Shown: positions 36,700 through 46,244, counted from the first letter of the stretch. The stretch: 64,000 nucleotides of DNA from Microbacterium invictum (GCF_034421375.1 NZ_CP139779.1:1612001-1676000); one strand, 5' to 3'. Numbers and translations are program-made. The notes: generated by a model not told the origin, from the sequence alone.

Positions 36700-37068
36700 G
36701 GGGATGATCGGTTTCGACATCGCCTGTGAATCTGCGGGAAGCGGGCCGAGGATGCAGAGTTATCTCGTTAACGATCTCTGCGAACCAATAAGTGCCGAAC
36801 CTAAGCGCACTGAGTTCGCCCTCGCTGCCTAAGCGAGCCTGAACTCCGTTGGACCGTAGGTGTTCCCGCTACGGATTCCGGCGTCATCTAGGGGACTTGC
36901 TGTGTGACGGCGCCTGGACGTCACGCGGGACTCTTCCCAGGCTGGGCCTGTCGACTTAGGTGTCTGTGACAAAGGTCGGGGCCGAGCAGAACGTCTCTAC
37001 AGACTGCGCCCGGAGAAGACGCAGTATCTCAGCGATGGACGGGGGTTCGATTCCCCCCATCTCCACCA
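36700..37068 (+). ncRNA. ssrA: Transfer-messenger RNA
   Basis: 369 bases. The 5' GGGGATG pairs with CATCTCC before an encoded ACCA at 37065-37068, and the T arm GGTTCGATTCC is present. The tag reading frame is AEPKRTEFALAA followed by TAA near 36791-36829, with GCC as resume codon. tmRNA rescues stalled ribosomes with SmpB and adds this degradation tag. No integrase or attachment-site duplication is seen at its 3' end. Confidence 0.96.
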
Positions 37069-37083
37069 GCGCCGCTGTCGCAC

Positions 37084-37135
37084 ACAAGGGGCCCGAGTTC
37101 CGCGCATCCCGCGGGACTCGGGCCCCTTGTCTTTC
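37084..37135. terminator. Intrinsic terminator after tmRNA
   Basis: A perfect 15-base stem, ACAAGGGGCCCGAGT (37084-37098) with its complement at 37116-37130, closes a GC-rich loop and is followed by CTTTC. On the minus strand it can also end the alpha-glucosidase operon. Confidence 0.8.
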
Positions 37136-37164
37136 GGGCCGGACTCAGCCCTCTCGGGCTGGAC

Positions 37165-38859
37165 TCAGAGCGCGTTGAACCAGGCGGTCGCCTCGCCGGC
37201 GAGCCGGCCGCCGACCAACGGCTCGGACGTCAGCACAGGGGTCGCGCCGTCGGGGAGGTCGAACGGCTCGGTGCCGAAATTCGTGATCACGGTCCACCCG
37301 TTCGGCCGCCGGAAGCGCAGCACGTCGTCGCGGCCGGTCTCGACCCAGTCCAGGGACTCCGCCGTCTGGAGACGTCGACGCGTCGCCAGCGCTTCGCGGT
37401 ACAGGGTGAGCGTCGACGCCGGGTCGCCCTCCTGCTCGGACGCCGCCGCCTGCGCGAACCAGGACGGCTGGGGGAGGTGCGGCTCACCCGCGCCGAATCC
37501 GAACGCGGGTGCGCCGGCCGACCAGGGCAGAGGCACGCGACATCCGTCTCGACCGATGTCCTCACCGGGGCTCCGGAAGAACGTGGGGTCCTGTCGCCGG
37601 GAGTCGGGGATCTCGGCGACCTCGTGCAGGCCCAGTTCCTCGCCCTGATAGATGTAGGCCGAGCCGGGGAGTCCGAGCACGAAGAGAATCGCGGCGCGCG
37701 CCCGGCGGAGCCCCTTCTCGCGGTCCAGCTCTGGCGATCGGCCGCCGGAGAGCAGCCACTCGTTGCCGTGCTTGCGCACGGGGCGACCGTCTCCCGCGCG
37801 CTCGGCATCGGGGAGGCCGTAGCGCGTCGCGTGCCGGACGACGTCGTGGTTGGACAGCACCCACGTGGTCGATGAGCCCGACTCCGCGGCCAGAAGGAGA
37901 TTCGAGCCGACGATCCGGCTGAACTGCCCTGCGTCGAAATCCGCCTCCAGCAGGTCGAAGTTGAATGCCTGACCGAGGCTTTCGGCGCTCGCGTAGAGCG
38001 GGATGCGGGCGGGGTCGACCCACGCCTCGGCGACGGCGGTGCGCGGCGGGTCGTACGAGTCGAAGACCGCGCGCCACTGCGCATAGACCTCGTGCACGTC
38101 ATCTCGGTCGATGAGGGGATGCCGGCCGTCGCGAGGCAGGGCGTCGAGCTCCGCCCGCGAGGGCAGCGGGTCGGTGAGATCCTTCGTGAGCATGTGCGCG
38201 ACGTCGATGCGGAACCCGTCGACTCCCCGATCTGCCCAGAACCGCAGGGTGCGCACGAAGTCGGCACGGACCTCGGGGTTGTCCCAGTTGAGGTCGGGCT
38301 GCTCCACGGCGAAGTTGTGGAAGTACCACTGCCCGTCGGCGACACGTTCCCAGGCCGGGCCGCCGAAGACCGAGACCCAATCGGTCGGCGGCTCGGACCC
38401 GTCAGGACCCGTGCCGTCGCGGAAGATGTACCGATCCCGCGCCGCCGATCCGCTCCCCGCGGCGAGGGCCTCCTGGAACCAGGCGTGCTGATCGGAGGTG
38501 TGGTTGGGGACGATGTCGACGACGACCCGGATCCCGGCCGAGTGGAGGGCCTCGACGAGCCGATCGAAATCGTCGAGGGTTCCCAGCCGGGGGTCCACGT
38601 CCCGGTAATCGGCGACGTCGTAGCCCCCGTCGGCGAGCTCGGAGGGGTAGAACGGGCTCAGCCAGACCGCGTCGACGCCGAGCTCGCGCAGGTGGTCGAC
38701 CCGCGAGAGGATGCCGCGCAGATCACCGATGCCGTCGCCGTCGGCGTCGGCGAAGCTGCGCGGATAGACCTGGTACACCACGGCCTGACGCCACCATTCG
38801 GGCAGGTCCATCTCTGGGGTGTCGGCGGTGCGCGTGGAGGAGGTGGGAGCGGATGTCAC
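37165..38859 (-). CDS. Alpha-glucosidase, glycoside hydrolase family 13
   Basis: 564 residues from GTG 38859. It hydrolyses alpha-glucosidic bonds in short maltose- or isomaltose-type sugars in the cytoplasm. The catalytic nucleophile is Asp 219 (GFRIDVAH), the acid/base Glu 278 (VAEAW), and the stabilising Asp 339 (LSNHD). QAVVYQVYPRSF and the GDGIGDL loop place it in the oligo-1,6-glucosidase/alpha-glucosidase group; no signal peptide. It is the last gene of the sugar ABC operon, 41 bases after the permease. Confidence 0.93.
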   Translation of the reverse strand: MTSAPTSSTRTADTPEMDLPEWWRQAVVYQVYPRSFADADGDGIGDLRGILSRVDHLRELGVDAVWLSPFYPSELADGGYDVADYRDVDPRLGTLDDFDRLVEALHSAGIRVVVDIVPNHTSDQHAWFQEALAAGSGSAARDRYIFRDGTGPDGSEPPTDWVSVFGGPAWERVADGQWYFHNFAVEQPDLNWDNPEVRADFVRTLRFWADRGVDGFRIDVAHMLTKDLTDPLPSRAELDALPRDGRHPLIDRDDVHEVYAQWRAVFDSYDPPRTAVAEAWVDPARIPLYASAESLGQAFNFDLLEADFDAGQFSRIVGSNLLLAAESGSSTTWVLSNHDVVRHATRYGLPDAERAGDGRPVRKHGNEWLLSGGRSPELDREKGLRRARAAILFVLGLPGSAYIYQGEELGLHEVAEIPDSRRQDPTFFRSPGEDIGRDGCRVPLPWSAGAPAFGFGAGEPHLPQPSWFAQAAASEQEGDPASTLTLYREALATRRRLQTAESLDWVETGRDDVLRFRRPNGWTVITNFGTEPFDLPDGATPVLTSEPLVGGRLAGEATAWFNAL

Positions 38860-38900
38860 GGGGACGAGAGCCTTTCGCTTCGAGGATGGAGAGGGTGGAT

Positions 38901-39845
38901 TCAGCCCTTGACGGCGCCCTGCGTGACGCCCGCCATGACCCATCGCTGCGTGAACAGGTAGGCGATGATCGCGGGCGCCATGGCCATGAGGTACGACGCG
39001 AAGGCGACGTTGTAGTTATTGCTGAACTGGTTCTGGAACAGGTTCTGTCGCACCGGCAGGGTCTGCAGGTTCGGGTCGGAGATGATGAGCGACGGCATCA
39101 TGAAGTCGTTCCACGCGTAGAGGAAGGCGAAGATCCCCACCGTTGCGCTCATCGGCGCCAGCAGCGGGAAGATGAGCTGCCAGAACGTCTGCCAGGTGCT
39201 GGCGCCGTCGATGCGCGCGCTCTCCTCGAGCTCGTAGGGGATCGAGCGGAGGAACGCGGTGAACAGCAGCACGCTGAAGCTCAGCTGGAACATCGTGGCG
39301 AGCAGGATCACTCCTACCGGGTTGTCCAGGCCCACACGACCGGTCAGCTGGATCTGGGGGAGTGCCACCACAGGGAACGGGATGAACATCGCCGCGAGCA
39401 GATAGAAGAACGAGTAGCGGAAGAGTCGCCGGTCCCAGTTGCGGACGATCGCGTAGGAGGCGAAGGCAGCCAGGATGATCGTCAGGATCACCGTGCCGGC
39501 GGTGACGAACAGCGACACCGCCGCACCGACGGGGAAGCGGGTGAGGGTCCACGCTTCGACGAACCCGTCGAAGCTGAAGGGCGCCGGCAGCGAGAACGCG
39601 TTTCCGTCGACGGCCTGAGCGGACGTCTTCAGCGACATCGAGATGGTGACGTACAGCGGCAGCAGGACCGTCACCGCGCAGAGGATGAGGATCACCGTGG
39701 TCGACCAGTTGACGCGCTCCTGGCCGACGCGGCCCCGGGTCTTCGACCTCGGCCGGTCATCAGAGGAACGGATCGCCCGATTCTCGCGATCGGCGATGAG
39801 CTCGCCCTCGGCGGTCTCGGCGGACAGGGCGGGTTGCGTGGTCAT
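38901..39845 (-). CDS. Sugar ABC transporter permease, MalG type
   Basis: 314 residues. Six membrane helices after a polar N-terminus of about 45 residues; the cytoplasmic EELEESARIDGAST loop (here ELEESARIDGAS) is the docking site for the ATPase. Start ATG 39845 overlaps the MalF-type gene by 4 bases. The open frame runs further upstream to 40574 but that part lies over the next gene. Confidence 0.93.
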   Translation of the reverse strand: MTTQPALSAETAEGELIADRENRAIRSSDDRPRSKTRGRVGQERVNWSTTVILILCAVTVLLPLYVTISMSLKTSAQAVDGNAFSLPAPFSFDGFVEAWTLTRFPVGAAVSLFVTAGTVILTIILAAFASYAIVRNWDRRLFRYSFFYLLAAMFIPFPVVALPQIQLTGRVGLDNPVGVILLATMFQLSFSVLLFTAFLRSIPYELEESARIDGASTWQTFWQLIFPLLAPMSATVGIFAFLYAWNDFMMPSLIISDPNLQTLPVRQNLFQNQFSNNYNVAFASYLMAMAPAIIAYLFTQRWVMAGVTQGAVKG

Positions 39846-40753
39846 CGGAAGACCTTCCTTCCGCGAGTGAGGGAGAGTTGGAGGATGGAGATCAGCACGG
39901 CGACGAGGAAGAAGATCGTCGCGTTCGCCATCTGGTAGGCGTAATCGCCGCTGTTGAAGCCGAAGATGATGCTCATCGCGATGCTGCGCGTTGCCGTTCC
40001 CGGCCCGCCGTTGGTGAGGCCGACGATGACGTCGTAGGCGTTGAGGAAGTTCTTGAATCCGAGGATGACGTTGATGACGACGTAGCCGGCGACGAGGGGG
40101 ACGGTGATGCGCCACAGCTGCTGGCGCTTGTTGGCCCCGTCGATCTCGGCCGCCTCGTAGACGTCCCCGGGCACCGACAGGAGCCCGGCGATGTAGATCA
40201 GGAGAGTGCCGGGGATCGCCTGCCAGGCGGTGACGATGACGATCGCCACCCACGCGAGGTCGGGGTTGGCGAGCAGACTCTCCTGCAGCCATCCGATCCC
40301 CGTCGCCTGCCCGAGCGAGGGCACGGAGTTGGAGAAGAGGAAATTGAACACGTAGGCGATGATGATCCCCGAGATCACCATCGGGATGACGAAGATCGTC
40401 CGGAGTCCGGTGCGGAAGCGGATGCGGGATGTCAATCCCACCGCGAGCAGGAACGCCACGATGTTGACGACGATGACCGTCGCCGTGGCGAACCCGAACG
40501 TGAACAGATAGCTCTGCAGGATCGCCGGATCGCTGAAGAGGGCGATGTAGTTCGTCAGGCCGATGAAGTTCCACGACCCGATGCCGATCGAGTCGGTGAA
40601 GCTGAAGAAGATCCCGACGATCCCCGGCACGGTGATCGCCAGCGTGAACAGCACCAGGCTGGGAAGCAGGAACAGGTAGTAGATCGGCTCCACGCGCCGA
40701 CGGGAGCGGTGTGTCGCCGCCGGTCCGGCGACGATCGTCTCGGTGGTGGTCAT
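39842..40753 (-). CDS. Sugar ABC transporter permease, MalF type
   Basis: 303 residues with six membrane helices and the EAAEIDGANKRQQ docking loop. It pairs with the MalG-type permease. Its start overlaps the binding-protein stop by 4 bases. There is no ATPase in the locus, so it likely uses a shared MsiK-type ATPase encoded elsewhere. Confidence 0.93.
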   Translation of the reverse strand: MTTTETIVAGPAATHRSRRRVEPIYYLFLLPSLVLFTLAITVPGIVGIFFSFTDSIGIGSWNFIGLTNYIALFSDPAILQSYLFTFGFATATVIVVNIVAFLLAVGLTSRIRFRTGLRTIFVIPMVISGIIIAYVFNFLFSNSVPSLGQATGIGWLQESLLANPDLAWVAIVIVTAWQAIPGTLLIYIAGLLSVPGDVYEAAEIDGANKRQQLWRITVPLVAGYVVINVILGFKNFLNAYDVIVGLTNGGPGTATRSIAMSIIFGFNSGDYAYQMANATIFFLVAVLISILQLSLTRGRKVFR

Positions 40754-42060
40754 TGCGTGGCCTCCTCGCCCTGCGCGTCGGTCTCGCTCGAGGGAAGGGG
40801 CGAGCGGAAGGCCAGCCGGGCCCAGTCGGTGTCCATCGTCCGCAGCGTCGCCTCGGTGTCGGCGCCGAGCGCCAGCGCCTGCGCGTAGCTGAAGACCGGG
40901 ATGGTCTTGGGGACGAGGACGGAGGGGCCCTGATAGAAGCTGCCCTCGTCGTAGTAGGCGATCATGCCCTCGACGCGGGGGTCGCTCGGTGGCGGAGCCC
41001 CCTCCGTGGGAGCGAAGCCGAGCTGGGACTCGTTGTAGGCCTCGATGTTCTCAGGCTGGTAGAGGAACTCCAGGAAGTCCCGCGCCGCGTCCTGATGACG
41101 CGATTCCTCCGGGATCATCGCCGCGAGGTCGGTGTTCACCCGGACCTTGAGGTCGTCGGGATCATCCGTCATGGGAAGCGGAAAGGTCCCGAGGTCGAGG
41201 TCGGGGTCGGTCTTGGCGATCTCTGCGAGCGCCCACGGCCCCTGGAGGTACATCGCCGCCTCGCCCCGCGCGAACGCCAGGTTGCCGTCGTTGTACGCCC
41301 GCGAATCGGCGTCGGCGTTGGTGTAGTCCGTCAGCTGCGCCATCTTGTCCAGCGGCTCGGCGAACTGGTCTTGGAAGGACACCGCAGATCCGGCCCCGAC
41401 ATCCGCGCCCTCCTCGGCCAGCTGGTTGAAGAAGTCCACGACGTCGACCGAACCGCCGATGGCGTAGTCGTACCACCCCTGGGCGACGGTCCAGTCGTCC
41501 TTGAAGGTCGCGTAGAAGGGCGTCACCCCCGCGGCCTCGAGTGCGTCGCAGACGGCGATGAGCTCGTCCCATGTCTGGGGGACGTCGAGGCCGTTCTCTT
41601 CGAAGATGGCGCGGTTGTAGATGACCGACGACGCCATCACCGAGTACGGCAGGGCGCTGGTGCGTCCCTCGCACGACCCGTACTGCGCCATCAGCACGTC
41701 GAGGTCGTCGCGAACGGTCGATGCCGCCTCGGTGTCGGAGAGATCCGAGAGCGCGCATCGATCGACGAAGCGCGCGACCTCGTAGTTGTAGTTGGCCAGC
41801 ATGATGTCCGGCGGATTTCCGCGGACGAAGCTGGCCGACACCACGTCGACCCCCGAGGTGTCCATCTCCACCCGGACCCGGTCCTGGGAGGCGTTGTAAT
41901 CCGAGACCAGCTGATTCATGAAGTCGAGAGCCTCCCGCTTGCTGAAGGTGAAGCGGATGGTCTCGCGGCCGTCGGCGGAGCACCCGGCGAGCAGGGCGCC
42001 GGCGAGGGCGAGGAGGGAGATCGTCGCGGCGGCGCGACGGGAAGGGTTTCCTGGAGGCAC
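40750..42060 (-). CDS. Sugar-binding lipoprotein of an ABC transporter
   Basis: 436 residues from GTG 42060, preceded by AAGGA at 7 bases; an in-frame GTG at 42087 would add nine residues without a site. Lipobox LLAGC (Cys 27). The mature protein is an extracellular solute-binding protein family 1 fold. By context it binds an alpha-glucoside or oligosaccharide. First gene of the sugar operon. Confidence 0.92.
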   Translation of the reverse strand: MPPGNPSRRAAATISLLALAGALLAGCSADGRETIRFTFSKREALDFMNQLVSDYNASQDRVRVEMDTSGVDVVSASFVRGNPPDIMLANYNYEVARFVDRCALSDLSDTEAASTVRDDLDVLMAQYGSCEGRTSALPYSVMASSVIYNRAIFEENGLDVPQTWDELIAVCDALEAAGVTPFYATFKDDWTVAQGWYDYAIGGSVDVVDFFNQLAEEGADVGAGSAVSFQDQFAEPLDKMAQLTDYTNADADSRAYNDGNLAFARGEAAMYLQGPWALAEIAKTDPDLDLGTFPLPMTDDPDDLKVRVNTDLAAMIPEESRHQDAARDFLEFLYQPENIEAYNESQLGFAPTEGAPPPSDPRVEGMIAYYDEGSFYQGPSVLVPKTIPVFSYAQALALGADTEATLRTMDTDWARLAFRSPLPSSETDAQGEEATQ

Positions 42061-42100
42061 GTCATCGTCCTTCGTCAAAATTGTCACTCACTTGCTCGCC

Positions 42101-42115
42101 GCATTAAATTTATGC
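42101..42115. promoter_or_regulatory. Operator-like inverted repeat between sugar operon and ROK gene
   Basis: GCATTAAATTTATGC is a near-perfect palindrome (arms GCAT/ATGC with an AT core). A related GCAT-N5-ATGC lies at 42133-42145. Both sit in the 112-base AT-rich divergent region, where the ROK regulator would act. Confidence 0.5.
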
Positions 42116-42172
42116 CGCAAATCAAGTTCCTGGCATCCATAATGCAAAGGAACCCGAGAAAGGTCAACCCTC

Positions 42173-43387
42173 TTGTCGAGCCCCGCGATGATGCCTCTCC
42201 CGCCGCGGCGCGCGAGTCTTCTCGCCGTCATCGGCTACGCCTGGGATGCCGAGGTGTTCACTGCCACGGACGTCATCGAGACCGTCGCGGTGACGCGGTC
42301 CACGGCGATCGACGTCATCGACGAGCTGGTGGCCCGTGGGCTCGTCGTCGAGCTGCCCAACGCCCGCGCCGTCGGGGATTACCGCAAGGGACGCCCTGCG
42401 CGTCGATTCGCGCTCCGCCAGGATGCCGCCTTCGTCGTGGGACTGGACGCCGGCCGGGGGCATCTGACCGCCACGGTGGCCGATCTGCGAGGGACGACCC
42501 GCGCGGTCGAGCGCGTCGTCGTCGACGCCGATGACGACGCCCCGGATGTCCGGCGTCGCGAGGCGGAGCGCGCCGTGGATCGCGCACTTCGGATCGCGGG
42601 CGTCACCCGCGGGGATGTCGCGGCGATGGGCGTCGGCGTTCCGGCCCCGGTCGATGCGCGGGGGGAGTCGCCGGCGGACGACGCAGGGTTCTGGACCCGG
42701 ATGAATCCCGGGTTCGCCCCGCAGTTCCGGCAGTGGGTGCCGATGGTGAAGGTCGCAAACGACGCGTCGCTCGCCTCGGTCGCCGAGCGCACGCTCGGCG
42801 CCGCGCGCGGCTGCGACGACGTCGTGGTCCTCCTCGCCGGAGAGCGTCTGGGCGCCGGTGTCTGGGTCGACGGTCACCTGCTCACCGGAGCGCACGGCGG
42901 CGCCGGCGAGATGGTGGCCTTCGATCACGTCCGGGGCGTCGACAGCGCGTGGGGGTTCGGGCACCGCGCGGTCGAGCTCGCGCGCGAGGCGATCGCCCGC
43001 GGCACCCTCCCGCCCTCGAGCGTGCTGCACCGGTCGGCGCCGGGCGAGCTCGAGGGGCGGGATGTCTTCGCCGCAGCGGCCGAGGGCGACCCCGGCGCGC
43101 GGCGGATCACCGACGAGATCGGCGGATCGCTGGCCATCATCGCGGGTGTCTTCGGGAGTCTTTTCGACACCCGCCTGCTGATCGTCTCCGGTGCCGTCGC
43201 CGACGGGGCGGCGCCGCTGATCGAGGCGGCTCGAGGCGCGGTGGCCGCGACGCTCCACCTTCCCGCCCCCGAGATCGTCGCGTCCGCCCTCGGCGCCGAT
43301 ATCGTCTCCCTCGGAGCGGTCTGCGCCGCCGTGCAGGAGGCGCGACGCGGCATCCTGGATCTCCCACAGTTCGCTCAGCCGGCTTGA
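42173..43387 (+). CDS. ROK family transcriptional regulator
   Basis: 404 residues from TTG 42173 (ATG 42188 or 42191 are alternatives). A winged helix-turn-helix (about 15-75, with TRSTAIDVIDELVARGLV) precedes a ROK sugar-kinase-like domain beginning VVGLDAGRGH. The GAGE stretch is present, but the zinc motif CxCGxxGC that follows in most ROK proteins is missing. It is divergent from the alpha-glucoside operon and probably its sugar-responsive repressor. Confidence 0.9.
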   Translation: MSSPAMMPLPPRRASLLAVIGYAWDAEVFTATDVIETVAVTRSTAIDVIDELVARGLVVELPNARAVGDYRKGRPARRFALRQDAAFVVGLDAGRGHLTATVADLRGTTRAVERVVVDADDDAPDVRRREAERAVDRALRIAGVTRGDVAAMGVGVPAPVDARGESPADDAGFWTRMNPGFAPQFRQWVPMVKVANDASLASVAERTLGAARGCDDVVVLLAGERLGAGVWVDGHLLTGAHGGAGEMVAFDHVRGVDSAWGFGHRAVELAREAIARGTLPPSSVLHRSAPGELEGRDVFAAAAEGDPGARRITDEIGGSLAIIAGVFGSLFDTRLLIVSGAVADGAAPLIEAARGAVAATLHLPAPEIVASALGADIVSLGAVCAAVQEARRGILDLPQFAQPA

Positions 43388-43400
43388 GGGCTCGGCCCGG

Positions 43401-44729
43401 TCAGAGTTCCGCCTGCCAGAGGCGGTCGACCGGGAGGGGGCGGCCGAGCACGCGCTCCGCCGCACGGTGGCCCGAGCACATCGCCGCGGTGACGGTGGCG
43501 GGATCATCCGTCCAGGTCGCCTCACCGGCGAGGTGGAGGACGCCGCCCACGGGGGTGGCGAGGTCGTCGTGGTCGCTCGTGGCCGACCCGACCGTCATGT
43601 ACGCGTACGAGCCGTGGCTGAAGGGATCGGCTTGCCACGCGGTGACCTCGACGTCGACCGGGTCGGGCGCGCCCGGATGCAGGCGTCGGAGCTGCTCCAT
43701 CACCGAGGCGGCAACCTGATCGTCGCTCCAGGCACGGATCTCCCGCGCGGCGGGGCCGGCCGCGAAGGTGAGGAGGGTCGGCTCGCCGTGCAAGGGCGTG
43801 AGGTCGTACCAGGAGTGCCATCGGCTGCCCCCGGGTCCCTGCTGGCGCAGGGCGTACACGCCGTCGCCCCAGAACCGAGCCGGGAACCGGAGGAACACCT
43901 TTTCGAACGCGTTCATCCGCAGTCGTCCGAGGGGCTCGGCGACGGCGGGTGGGAGGGGCGGGTCGATGACGAAGGACGAGGACTGCAGCACTCCGACAGG
44001 CACGGTGACCACCGCGGCGGCGGCGGACGAGACGCCGCGATCGGTCGTCACTTCCACGCCTGAGGCGCTCCACGCGACTCGCGAGACGGCGTGGCGCAGC
44101 CGCACGTCGAGGCCCGCCGCGAGGTGGGCGGGCAGGCGGTCGTAACCGTCGGGGAAGACCACCTCGTCCCCCTCGACCTGATCGTCGTCGAGGCCGTGCG
44201 CGGCGAGGTCCTCGATCCAGGCGCCGTACTGCTCCTCGGTCCGATGTTCCAGGAACTCCCGCACCCGCTGGGCGCGTTCCGGGTCCCAGCCCATGGCGGC
44301 GAGGGCGCGCTCGGTGACGTCGCGGTACGACTCCTCGGGGTCGGACGCGGCGATGACCTCGAGCAAGGTCCGGTCCACGGCGTGCACGTCGGCGGCGAAC
44401 GCGGCAGCAGCGTCGGCCGCGAGCGGCATCCCGTCGGGTCCGAACATGGCGATCGGCCGCCCGTCGGGCTGGAAGCTGCCGACCGTGAACTCGACCATGC
44501 GCATCCCGAACGCCCCGGCGGCATCGGCGACCGGTGAGTCGGCGATGCCGTGGATCCAGGACGCTCCGAGATCGGTCACCCGCCCGTCCGTGCGGGCGGT
44601 GTGCACGCGGCCGCCGATGCGATCACGGGCCTCGAGCACGACCACCCGCTGTCCCGCCGACCGGAGCAGCCGGGCGGCCGTGAGACCGGCGACCCCGGCA
44701 CCCACCACGATCGTGTCGATCCGCTCCAT
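43401..44729 (-). CDS. Flavin monoamine oxidase family protein
   Basis: 442 residues. The N-terminal FAD site is VVGAGVAGLTAARLL with GGRVHT following; the C-terminal LAGEATW closes the flavin fold. It oxidises an amine or amino acid to imine with hydrogen peroxide formed; the substrate is unknown. No signal peptide. AGGAGG lies 6 bases before the ATG, and TAGCGT further upstream could be its promoter. It follows the FAD monooxygenase in the same direction. Confidence 0.88.
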   Translation of the reverse strand: MERIDTIVVGAGVAGLTAARLLRSAGQRVVVLEARDRIGGRVHTARTDGRVTDLGASWIHGIADSPVADAAGAFGMRMVEFTVGSFQPDGRPIAMFGPDGMPLAADAAAAFAADVHAVDRTLLEVIAASDPEESYRDVTERALAAMGWDPERAQRVREFLEHRTEEQYGAWIEDLAAHGLDDDQVEGDEVVFPDGYDRLPAHLAAGLDVRLRHAVSRVAWSASGVEVTTDRGVSSAAAAVVTVPVGVLQSSSFVIDPPLPPAVAEPLGRLRMNAFEKVFLRFPARFWGDGVYALRQQGPGGSRWHSWYDLTPLHGEPTLLTFAAGPAAREIRAWSDDQVAASVMEQLRRLHPGAPDPVDVEVTAWQADPFSHGSYAYMTVGSATSDHDDLATPVGGVLHLAGEATWTDDPATVTAAMCSGHRAAERVLGRPLPVDRLWQAEL

Positions 44730-44770
44730 CGCCGCCTCCTGTCCGCGGTGCCCGCCACGCGCTCCCGACG

Positions 44771-46138
44771 CTATCGCGGGAGGGGGGCTCCGTCATGCGC
44801 GCGCGGGATGTCGCGGGGGTCGGACCGACGGGGCGTGCGACCGCTCGACGCCCAGGCACGGGCGCGGCTGCGGATCTCGGGTGCCTGCACGGGCTCCGCC
44901 GTGAAGTAGTGACCCGCGTATCGCAGAGCGACCGCCGTCTTCCAGTCCTCGGTGGCCAAGGCCCCCAGCACGTGCGATTTCGGAGGATCGGGACGTTCGA
45001 GTCCGTGCAGCATCGCGGCCGGGAAGGCGCCGTCGCTGCGGACCACGGAGCCGAAGACGAAGTCGAGGGTGGGGCGGAAGGCCTCCTGGATGCGGGCGGC
45101 GAGGCCGGTCGAGTCGGCGGCGTCGAGGAGGATGTCGCGCATGGCGCGCGCCTCGACCGCGGCCACCGACATCCCCTGGCCGTAGATGGGGTTCAGGGCG
45201 AGGACGGCATCCCCGACGGCGACGAAGCCCTCGGGGTGCGGGGCCATGTCCTCGAATCGTCGCCGGCGCGATCCGCGGATGCGGAACGGCTTGGGATCGC
45301 CCAGGAAGTCCGCGCGGCGTGCCAGCTCGGCGACCACCGGCGAGCGCACCCCCTCGAGGTGGGCGATGAGGTCCTCGCGTGTCGCCGGAGGAGCGGTGTC
45401 GGACTGGGTCAGCGCGACGATCTGGTGCAGGCCGTTGTCGCACGGCAGCACGACGGCACCGGTCGGGCTGTCGGGGAGCGGGGGGATGAGATAGCCCTGG
45501 ATGTCGTCGCGGAGCGCGCCCGGGGGAAGCCGGACGAGCGCGGTGGAGTAGCCGACCGGGTTGACGATCTCCTGCTCGGGCGGAGGGGGGAACCCGAGTT
45601 CGTCGAGCCACGCGGGGGCGTGCGAGTTCCGGCCCGAGGCGTCCACGACGAGATCCGCGTCGAGGTGCGGCCGCCCGATGCCCTTCAGCACGATGCCGCC
45701 GACGCCGCGGGCCGCCGGGTGCAGTGCGACGACCTGGCCCTCGACGATGCGCACCCGCGGGATCTCGAGCACCTTGCGGCGGAGGGCGTCTTCCAGCACG
45801 ACCCGACGGATGCCGTAGATCCACGCTTCGCTGGGCCCGCGGGCAGCCCAGCCCTGGGAGCTCAGACTGGCGATTCCGCGGGGGGAGTCGTACCACGCGG
45901 CGCCGGCGCGGAGGAACTCGCCCGCCACGCCGGGAACGAGGTCTTCGAAGGATTCCTGCCCGATCGCGAGGATCGCATGCATCTGCTCGTCCTGCGGAAC
46001 CCCCCGGCGGTGCAGCGGCATGTCGGGAAGGCGGTCGCGCTCGATCACCGTGACACGGTCGTACCGTCGTGACAGCGCCGCAGCGGAGAGAAGACCGCCG
46101 ATGCCTGCGCCGATGACGACTGCGTGATCGAAGCCCAT
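44771..46138 (-). CDS. FAD-dependent monooxygenase/oxidoreductase
   Basis: 455 residues from ATG 46138 (ATG 46147 also possible). VVIGAGIGGLLSAAAL and ERD form the dinucleotide-binding fold; GDAVLALNPIYGQGMSVA is the second flavin motif of the PHBH/tryptophan halogenase-like group. An inserted DASGRN segment is also typical. Halogenase signature WxWxIP is absent. It is probably a hydroxylase or reductase of an unknown hydrophobic compound. The Arg/Pro-rich last 20 residues look disordered. Confidence 0.85.
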   Translation of the reverse strand: MGFDHAVVIGAGIGGLLSAAALSRRYDRVTVIERDRLPDMPLHRRGVPQDEQMHAILAIGQESFEDLVPGVAGEFLRAGAAWYDSPRGIASLSSQGWAARGPSEAWIYGIRRVVLEDALRRKVLEIPRVRIVEGQVVALHPAARGVGGIVLKGIGRPHLDADLVVDASGRNSHAPAWLDELGFPPPPEQEIVNPVGYSTALVRLPPGALRDDIQGYLIPPLPDSPTGAVVLPCDNGLHQIVALTQSDTAPPATREDLIAHLEGVRSPVVAELARRADFLGDPKPFRIRGSRRRRFEDMAPHPEGFVAVGDAVLALNPIYGQGMSVAAVEARAMRDILLDAADSTGLAARIQEAFRPTLDFVFGSVVRSDGAFPAAMLHGLERPDPPKSHVLGALATEDWKTAVALRYAGHYFTAEPVQAPEIRSRARAWASSGRTPRRSDPRDIPRAHDGAPLPR

Positions 46139-46232
46139 CCGTCTCATGCCTCCCGAATCGCCGAGCCGGGCGTTGAGGAAACCGTAGCGCGGCTTCGGAC
46201 CCCCACGGCGCGAAGCCGGCGAACTCCGACGG

Positions 46233-46238
46233 TAGCGT
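46233..46238 (+). promoter_or_regulatory. -10 box TAGCGT deciding the DUF429 start
   Basis: It ends 6 bases before GTG 46245 and lies only 0 bases before GTG 46239, so 46245 is the likelier start. Confidence 0.45.
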
Positions 46239-46244
46239 GTGGCT

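Noticed and set aside
37069..37164. Attachment site or mobile element at the tmRNA 3' end
   Set aside because: There is no integrase or repeated tmRNA end in the window; the repeat seen is a terminator.
40711..42534. 607-residue frame crossing the binding protein and ROK gene
   Set aside because: It runs through the AT-rich promoter region and two well-supported genes.
44795..46072. 425-residue frame opposite the FAD monooxygenase
   Set aside because: Composition is biased to Arg, Gly and Glu, and the opposite strand encodes clear flavin motifs.
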